Shown: one piece after another, positions 5,475 through 10,100 of the stretch
Layout: every line of letters begins with the position of its first letter
Numbering within the stretch: position 1 is the stretch's first letter
Source of the DNA: Candidatus Latescibacterota bacterium
GTDB lineage: Bacteria; Latescibacterota; UBA2968; UBA8231
Assembly (NCBI GenBank): GCA_003529325.1
Contig: DPVW01000144.1
Coordinates: 4,716 to 14,815, forward strand
Reading direction: 5' to 3'
Length of the DNA: 10,100 nucleotides
Translations under genes and position numbers: made by a program
Notes under the pieces: model-generated
The model's input: only the letters and a program-made list of their open reading frames with translations
Databases searched by the model: none
What the model was told of the DNA's origin: nothing

Positions 5475-8263
5475 GTGGCGAGCCTGTCCAGACTCGAGGT
5501 CAGTTTCTGCAGGCTGACACCGTACTCCTGCTGACGCTGCCGTTCTTTCTCGACCACTGCTGGCGGCGCTTTCTTGAGGAAGCCCTCGTTGGCCAGCTTC
5601 TTGTCGAGGTTCGTGATGAGCCACTGTAGTTTGTCGATCTCCTTGGTCAGGCGCTTTGCCTCGATATCCGGGTCGATGAGCCCCGCCAGAGGAATGTAGA
5701 GCTCGATCTCCCCCACAATGGCGCTCCCAGAGGATGGCGGCTGTGGCACACCGACGCCGATGTCGACGGACTCGGCGCCGACCAGCGCCTGCAGGTAGTG
5801 GCGGTGCGCGGTGAGTCGATTGGCAGATGGTTCCGAGCCGGCGGAAAGGACGAGCTGCACTTTTTTGCCCTGTGGAACATTCAGTTCGCTACGCACCGTG
5901 CGTGCCGCAGAGATGACGTCCTGCAGAAAAACCATGTCCGCCTCGGCTTCTGCATCGATGGCCTCTTCATCGACCAACGGCCATGAGGCGATCATGAGAC
6001 AGTCCGGGCGCTGCACGGAGGCAGCGAAGGGAAGGCTTTGCCAGATCTCTTCCGTGAGGAATGGCATAATCGGATGCATGAGGCGGAGGGCCTGTTCGAG
6101 TACGTGGACGAGAACTCCCTGTACAAGGCTGCGTTCGGTGGTCGAACCTGACAACAGTCGCGGCTTCGCCAGTTCGATGTACCAGTCGCAGTAATCGCGC
6201 CAGAGAAAGTCGTGCAGCGCACGGGTCACTTCACTGAAGCGGAAGCCCTCCTGGGTTTCATCGATGGTGCGGATCGTCTGCGCCAGACGGCTCAGAATCC
6301 ATCGATCGGCCAGGACACCGACGCCGGCACCAGAACCGGTCACTGGCGCCACCTCCCCTTCAAGATTCATCATCACATAACGGGCGGCATTCCACAGCTT
6401 GTTGCAGAAGTTACGACCAGCCTCGGCACTCAGGCTAGCTTGCACGACATTGTCCTCGATGTCGGCGTCGAAACGCACGTCCTGAGTCGTCCCGCACTGC
6501 GCCAAAAGGCTGAAACGAGTGGCGTCAGCACCATACAGACGCACCAGATCGAGAGGGTTGAGCCCCGTTCCCAGGCTCTTGCTCATCCGCTTCCCATCCT
6601 TGGTCAGAATCGTCGGATGGATGAGGACCTGCTTGAAGGGAATTTCATCGATAAATTCCGCTGCTGTCATCACCATACGCAACACCCACAGATACAGGAT
6701 GTCGCGGCCGGTGATCATCAGGTCGGTGGGATGGAAGTAGTCGAGATCCGACCTCTTGTCCGGCCAACCCAGAGTGGCAAAGGGCCACAGCGCCGAGGAG
6801 AACCAGGTATCCAGGACGTCGGGATCCTGCACCAGGTGGCTGCCGCCGCAGTCCGGACAGGCAGCCGGTTGGCTCGCGGCGACAATCGGGCGGGCGCCAG
6901 CCTCGACACTCACTCGAAAAGCGCCGTCCGCCAGGGCCTGCTCTTTCTCGTATCCACCAAAGGGTTCCAGTCCCGCTCCCGAGCAGTCGACGCAATACCA
7001 CGCAGGGATGCGGTGGCCCCACCAGATCTGCCTCGACAATGCCCAATCTCGGATGTTGTCCAGCCACTCCAGAGCATATCCCCGATATCGATCCGGTGTG
7101 TAGTGGACCTGGTCAGCACCTGCGGTGCCCTGCAATTTCGGCCGGACTTTGTCGGCGAGTTCCTCCATGTTCATGAACCACTGCTCCATAGGTAGTGGTT
7201 CGATGACGGTGCCACACTTGTCATGGTGAGGTACCGCATGTTCGTGGTCGTCGACCTGCAGTAGCACCCCGGCTTCCTCTAGGGCGGCCAGCACCTGCTT
7301 GCGGCACTCGTAGCGGTCCTGTCCCTGCCACTTTCCTGCGTTCTCTGTCATGATCCCGTCGAAGCCGATGACGACGATCTGCGCCAGATCGTGGCGGGCT
7401 CCGACTTCGTAGTCATTGGGGTCATGTGCAGGTGTCACCTTCACCGCCCCCGAGCCCATCTCAGGATCGGCGTACTCGTCGGCGACGATGGGAATGGGTC
7501 GCTCCATGAGCGGCAGCAGGACCCGTTCACCCACGGCGCTCTGCCAGCGAGCGTCCCCAGGGTGCACGGCAACACCGGTGTCACCAAGCATCGTTTCGGG
7601 CCGAGTCGTAGCGACGGTGACGTCAGGGCCACCATCCAGGCCTTGGTAGCTGATGTGCCAGAGCTTTCCCTGGGTCAACCGTTCTTCGGTTTCCAGGTCG
7701 GAGATCACGGTGCCGCATTTCGGACACCAATTGATCATGCGGGTGCCACGGTAGATCCAGCCATGGTCGTGGAAACGGCCAAAGGCCTTCATCACGGCGC
7801 TGACATAGGCATCGTCGAGAGTGAAGCGTGAGCGGTCCCAGTCATAGCTGCAGCCCAGCTTGCGGAGCTGGTCGTAGATGGCGTTTCCGTATGTCTCCCG
7901 CCACTCCCAGATACGTTCGATGAGGCCCTCGCGGCCCACATCGTACCGGGTTTTGCCCTCTTCGCGCGCGAGCTTTTCTTCGACCTTCATCTGCGTTGCG
8001 ATACCGGCGTGGTCGGTACCGGGCAGGCAGAGGGTTTCGTAGCCCTGCATGCGCTTGCGTCGGATCACATTGTCATGGATGGCGTGCTGGACGGCGTGGC
8101 CCATGTGCAACTCACCGGTCACATTGGGCGGGGGAATGGTGATGCAGTAAGACTGTCGCGCCGGGTTCGGGCGGGCACGGAAGTAGCCGGCGGACTCCCA
8201 GTGTTTGTACCAGGTGGTCTCGCAGTGCTCGGGGTCGTATTTCGTCGGTAATTCGGTTGTCAT
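5471..8263 (-). CDS. valS: Valyl-tRNA synthetase
   Basis: This cytoplasmic class I synthetase charges tRNA-Val. The product is 930 aa from ATG 8263, a normal length. PPPNVTGELHMGH (44-56) holds the HIGH motif and KRMSKS (558-563) the KMSKS motif. The CP1 editing insertion lies between about 185 and 405 (ATTRPETMLGDTG 218-230; PAHDPNDYEVG 278-288). Cys pairs at WCPKCG (179-184), CVDC (424-427) and CPDC (469-472) suggest zinc sites. DVLDTWFSS (482-490) and the anticodon-binding region follow. The C-terminal arm, about 860-930, is the Lys/Glu-rich coiled coil typical of ValRS. An in-frame ATG at 8290 would add nine residues, but it would leave only a 12-base leader from the predicted promoter, so 8263 is preferred. 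It heads a four-gene operon. Confidence 0.97.
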   Translation of the reverse strand: MTTELPTKYDPEHCETTWYKHWESAGYFRARPNPARQSYCITIPPPNVTGELHMGHAVQHAIHDNVIRRKRMQGYETLCLPGTDHAGIATQMKVEEKLAREEGKTRYDVGREGLIERIWEWRETYGNAIYDQLRKLGCSYDWDRSRFTLDDAYVSAVMKAFGRFHDHGWIYRGTRMINWCPKCGTVISDLETEERLTQGKLWHISYQGLDGGPDVTVATTRPETMLGDTGVAVHPGDARWQSAVGERVLLPLMERPIPIVADEYADPEMGSGAVKVTPAHDPNDYEVGARHDLAQIVVIGFDGIMTENAGKWQGQDRYECRKQVLAALEEAGVLLQVDDHEHAVPHHDKCGTVIEPLPMEQWFMNMEELADKVRPKLQGTAGADQVHYTPDRYRGYALEWLDNIRDWALSRQIWWGHRIPAWYCVDCSGAGLEPFGGYEKEQALADGAFRVSVEAGARPIVAASQPAACPDCGGSHLVQDPDVLDTWFSSALWPFATLGWPDKRSDLDYFHPTDLMITGRDILYLWVLRMVMTAAEFIDEIPFKQVLIHPTILTKDGKRMSKSLGTGLNPLDLVRLYGADATRFSLLAQCGTTQDVRFDADIEDNVVQASLSAEAGRNFCNKLWNAARYVMMNLEGEVAPVTGSGAGVGVLADRWILSRLAQTIRTIDETQEGFRFSEVTRALHDFLWRDYCDWYIELAKPRLLSGSTTERSLVQGVLVHVLEQALRLMHPIMPFLTEEIWQSLPFAASVQRPDCLMIASWPLVDEEAIDAEAEADMVFLQDVISAARTVRSELNVPQGKKVQLVLSAGSEPSANRLTAHRHYLQALVGAESVDIGVGVPQPPSSGSAIVGEIELYIPLAGLIDPDIEAKRLTKEIDKLQWLITNLDKKLANEGFLKKAPPAVVEKERQRQQEYGVSLQKLTSSLDRLAT

Positions 8264-8308
8264 CCAGATCTCAGAAATAGCTGTAACCATGTGTCAGATA
8301 AGGACTTC

Positions 8309-8337
8309 AATATACGGGGGGTGGTGCCAGCAGACAA
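8309..8337 (-). promoter_or_regulatory. Sigma70-type promoter of the valS operon
   Basis: On the minus strand TTGTCT (rc of 8332-8337) and TATATT (rc of 8309-8314) are 17 bases apart. Transcription would start near 8302, giving a leader of about 39 bases to ATG 8263. No T-box or attenuator-like structure fits in so short a leader. Confidence 0.6.
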
Positions 8338-8375
8338 TCGTCTCCTCTGTCGTGTGGATGGCGGCGAGTACTGTT

Positions 8376-8404
8376 TTGCTGACAGCGACACCCTCTTTTA
8401 TACT
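8376..8404 (+). promoter_or_regulatory. Sigma70-type promoter of murQ
   Basis: TTGCTG (8376-8381) and TATACT (8399-8404) are separated by the optimal 17 bases. Transcription would start near 8411, about 52 bases before the murQ ATG. It lies back to back with the valS promoter. Confidence 0.6.
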
Positions 8405-8462
8405 GGTGTAGCTGTACTCCGAGTTGTCTCAACACGACAAACCTAAAAAATAGGCAATCGCA

Positions 8463-9374
8463 ATGACGGACTGGTCCCGGCTGCTCACCGAGCAGCGCAA
8501 TCCGGCCAGTGCAGGGGTCGACGAACTCGACACCCTTGAACTCGTGCGTCTCATCAACAGTGAGGATACGCTGGTGCCGGCGGCGGTTGCGGCGGTGTTG
8601 CCTGATGTCGCCTCTGCCGTCGATCTGGTCATTGAGGCTCTCAGCAATGGTGGGCGACTGTTCTATCTCGGCGCAGGAACGAGTGGCCGGCTGGGTGTGT
8701 TGGACGCATCCGAGTGTCCGCCGACATACAGCTGTGACCCGGAGCAGGTCCAGGGCCTGATCGCAGGAGGTGACACCGCCGTGTTTCGCGCTGTCGAGGG
8801 CGCCGAGGATGATCCGGAGGGGGCCCTCACCGACATGGCCAAACGCAATGTGGGGGCGACTGATGTTGTGGTCGGTATCGCTGCCAGTGGCGTCACTCCG
8901 TGGGTCCTGGGTGGTCTTCGACACGCGCGCGCACTTGGCTGTGGCACCGTGTTTTTTACCTGCAGCCCGAGTGCGGCAGGCAGCGTCGATGTGGATGTGA
9001 CTATCGTTGCCGAGGTCGGACCCGAAGTGGTCACTGGATCGACGCGGATGAAAGCGGGCACGGCGACGAAGCTTGTCCTCAACACGCTGACGACGGCGGC
9101 GATGATTCGACTTGGCAAGACGTACGACAATCTGATGGTCGATCTCCAGCCCACCAACGCCAAGCTCCGCGATCGCATGGTGCGCATTCTGGTCGCCCTT
9201 ACCGAGCTGGACGCGGAGAGCGCCAGTCGTCGACTCGACATGGCCGGCTGGGAGTTGAAACTGGCCCTGGTCATGGAACTGTGCGACGTGGATAACGTTC
9301 GTGGACGTCTCCTGCTTGCAGCAGCTGGCGGTCGTGTCAAGGCAGCCGTGGCTGGCGCCAGCGAAAGCGCGTGA
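8463..9374 (+). CDS. murQ: N-acetylmuramic acid 6-phosphate etherase
   Basis: MurQ cleaves the lactyl ether of MurNAc-6-phosphate to give GlcNAc-6-phosphate and D-lactate, a cytoplasmic step of peptidoglycan recycling. The 303-aa product has the usual length of about 300 and a single SIS (sugar isomerase) fold: GAGTSGRLGVLDASECPPT at 70-88, AVEGAEDD at 110-117, VVGIAASGVTPWVLGGL at 136-152, and the family stretch TGSTRMKAGTATK at 191-203. E84 and E115 correspond to the catalytic Glu83 and Glu114 of E. coli MurQ. The start is the ATG at 8463, and only a weak AGG precedes it. The gene is followed after 7 bases by an aldo/keto reductase. A kinase supplying MurNAc-6-phosphate (such as AnmK) is not visible. 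Confidence 0.97.
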   Translation: MTDWSRLLTEQRNPASAGVDELDTLELVRLINSEDTLVPAAVAAVLPDVASAVDLVIEALSNGGRLFYLGAGTSGRLGVLDASECPPTYSCDPEQVQGLIAGGDTAVFRAVEGAEDDPEGALTDMAKRNVGATDVVVGIAASGVTPWVLGGLRHARALGCGTVFFTCSPSAAGSVDVDVTIVAEVGPEVVTGSTRMKAGTATKLVLNTLTTAAMIRLGKTYDNLMVDLQPTNAKLRDRMVRILVALTELDAESASRRLDMAGWELKLALVMELCDVDNVRGRLLLAAAGGRVKAAVAGASESA

Positions 9375-9381
9375 CGGCTTG

Positions 9382-10100
9382 TTGACGTCCGCTCTTGCGA
9401 CAACACAATTGCAGGTTTCCGCCCTCGGTCTGGGTACGGTTGAACTCGGTATGCCTTACGGCCTTGGCAAGGTGGCTCCACCTGATGATAAAAGCTGTAT
9501 CCGCCTGCTCCATCACGCCATCGCCCGGGGCATCAATTTTATCGACACCGCCGCCGCCTACGGCCGCAGCGAGGAACTGATTGGCCGCGCGTTCAGTGGC
9601 GGCCATCGCCCCGTGATCGGCACCAAAGTCGCCCTTCGAGATGTCGACGGTACCCCCCACACCGGAACCCGCTTGGCGACGGCGATGAGCGCCTCGATCG
9701 ACCGCTCCCGACGGTTGCTGGGAGTGGAGACGCTTGACCTGGTGCAGATTCACAATGCCGATGCCATCGTCACCAAGGATCCAGCCCTGGCTGATGCCAT
9801 GGAAACTCACCTTCAGGCTGGTGACGTGCGCTACTGGGGTGCCTCTACCTACGGCCAGCAGGCGGCGAGGGCCGTGCTTGATTACGGCGCTCCTTTTCGC
9901 ACATTGCAGGGCGCCTACAGTGTTCTTGATCGCAACCTGGAAGTCGAACTCTTTCCCCTCTGCCATCACTCTGGCGTGGGTCTCATCCTGCGCTCCGTAT
10001 TCCTGCAAGGTGTATTGTCGGATCGTCGCCATGCACTATCCGAGGGGCTGGCGCCGCTACGCCAGGCAGCTGACGCCGTCGCCGGCGTTGCCGAAGCCCT
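9382..10100 (+). CDS. Aldo/keto reductase, N-terminal part (cut by window edge)
   Basis: The 239 visible residues form most of a TIM-barrel NAD(P)H-dependent oxidoreductase. The N-terminus has the family's VSALGLGT (12-19). The catalytic tetrad is complete: D55 in INFIDTA, Y60 in AAYGRSEELIG, K82 in GTKV, H124 in LVQIHN. RYWGAS (150-155) and the following strands fit the family, which runs about 280-340 aa. No ATG exists near the conserved N-terminus. TTG 9382, 7 bases after the murQ stop, is the likeliest start; TTG 9379 and a GTG at 9334 inside murQ are alternatives. It should be cotranscribed with murQ. The substrate cannot be told from the sequence; a sugar- or lactate-related role near MurQ would be a guess. 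Confidence 0.88.
   Translation, partial: MTSALATTQLQVSALGLGTVELGMPYGLGKVAPPDDKSCIRLLHHAIARGINFIDTAAAYGRSEELIGRAFSGGHRPVIGTKVALRDVDGTPHTGTRLATAMSASIDRSRRLLGVETLDLVQIHNADAIVTKDPALADAMETHLQAGDVRYWGASTYGQQAARAVLDYGAPFRTLQGAYSVLDRNLEVELFPLCHHSGVGLILRSVFLQGVLSDRRHALSEGLAPLRQAADAVAGVAEA

Noticed and set aside
5475..5624. 50-residue upstream extension of the OmpA-like protein.
   Set aside because: It lies in the 3' end of valS, and the signal peptide begins directly at ATG 5474, which overlaps the valS stop in the same way as the other operon junctions.
6212..7195. 327-aa open frame on the plus strand within valS.
   Set aside because: It lies wholly antisense to conserved ValRS catalytic and editing sequence and shows no family motif or start signals.
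8663..9481. 272-aa open frame on the minus strand opposite murQ.
   Set aside because: Antisense to the conserved SIS domain; composition is Ser/Arg/Thr-rich, typical of a shadow frame.
9337..10032. 231-aa open frame on the minus strand opposite the aldo/keto reductase.
   Set aside because: The plus strand carries the complete AKR catalytic tetrad; the minus frame has no motif of its own.

Overview
The window is chromosomal DNA of roughly 60% G+C from a Gram-negative (diderm) bacterium. A secreted protein with an outer-membrane barrel pattern, a periplasmic OmpA-related protein and the murein-recycling enzyme MurQ all point to an outer membrane with peptidoglycan beneath it. Nothing in the sequence fixes the phylum. 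No rRNA, tRNA, insertion sequence, phage gene or CRISPR array was seen, and coding density is very high.

Layout. (1) Positions 1-773, minus strand: a small hexagonal bacterial-microcompartment (BMC) shell protein. Its stop codon overlaps the start of a membrane protein of the lysylphosphatidylglycerol-synthase/flippase-like family, which runs off the left edge. (2) Positions 774-1030: a divergent control region with a good sigma70-type promoter for the next gene and a pair of imperfect direct repeats. (3) Positions 1031-2137, plus strand: an exported protein with one CxxCH haem-c motif right after the signal peptide and a barrel-like body ending in Phe. (4) Positions 2144-8263, minus strand: a compact operon valS -> half-OmpA envelope protein -> divergent NFACT (RqcH/NEMF-like) protein -> ychF, in which every junction is a 4-base stop/start overlap. 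(5) Positions 8264-8462: back-to-back promoters for valS and murQ. (6) Positions 8463-10100, plus strand: murQ and an aldo/keto reductase cut by the right edge.

How the genes fit together. In the minus-strand operon, valyl-tRNA synthetase, the NFACT protein and the ribosome-associated ATPase YchF are all linked to translation, while the OmpA-like protein is an envelope protein in their midst. MurQ recycles MurNAc-6-phosphate from the cell wall, and its link with the aldo/keto reductase is positional only. The most unusual part is the left end. A BMC shell gene normally sits in a large locus of shell and enzyme genes; here it is translationally coupled to an integral-membrane protein and lies divergently beside a putative haem-carrying barrel. 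Whether a full BMC locus continues beyond the left edge cannot be seen.
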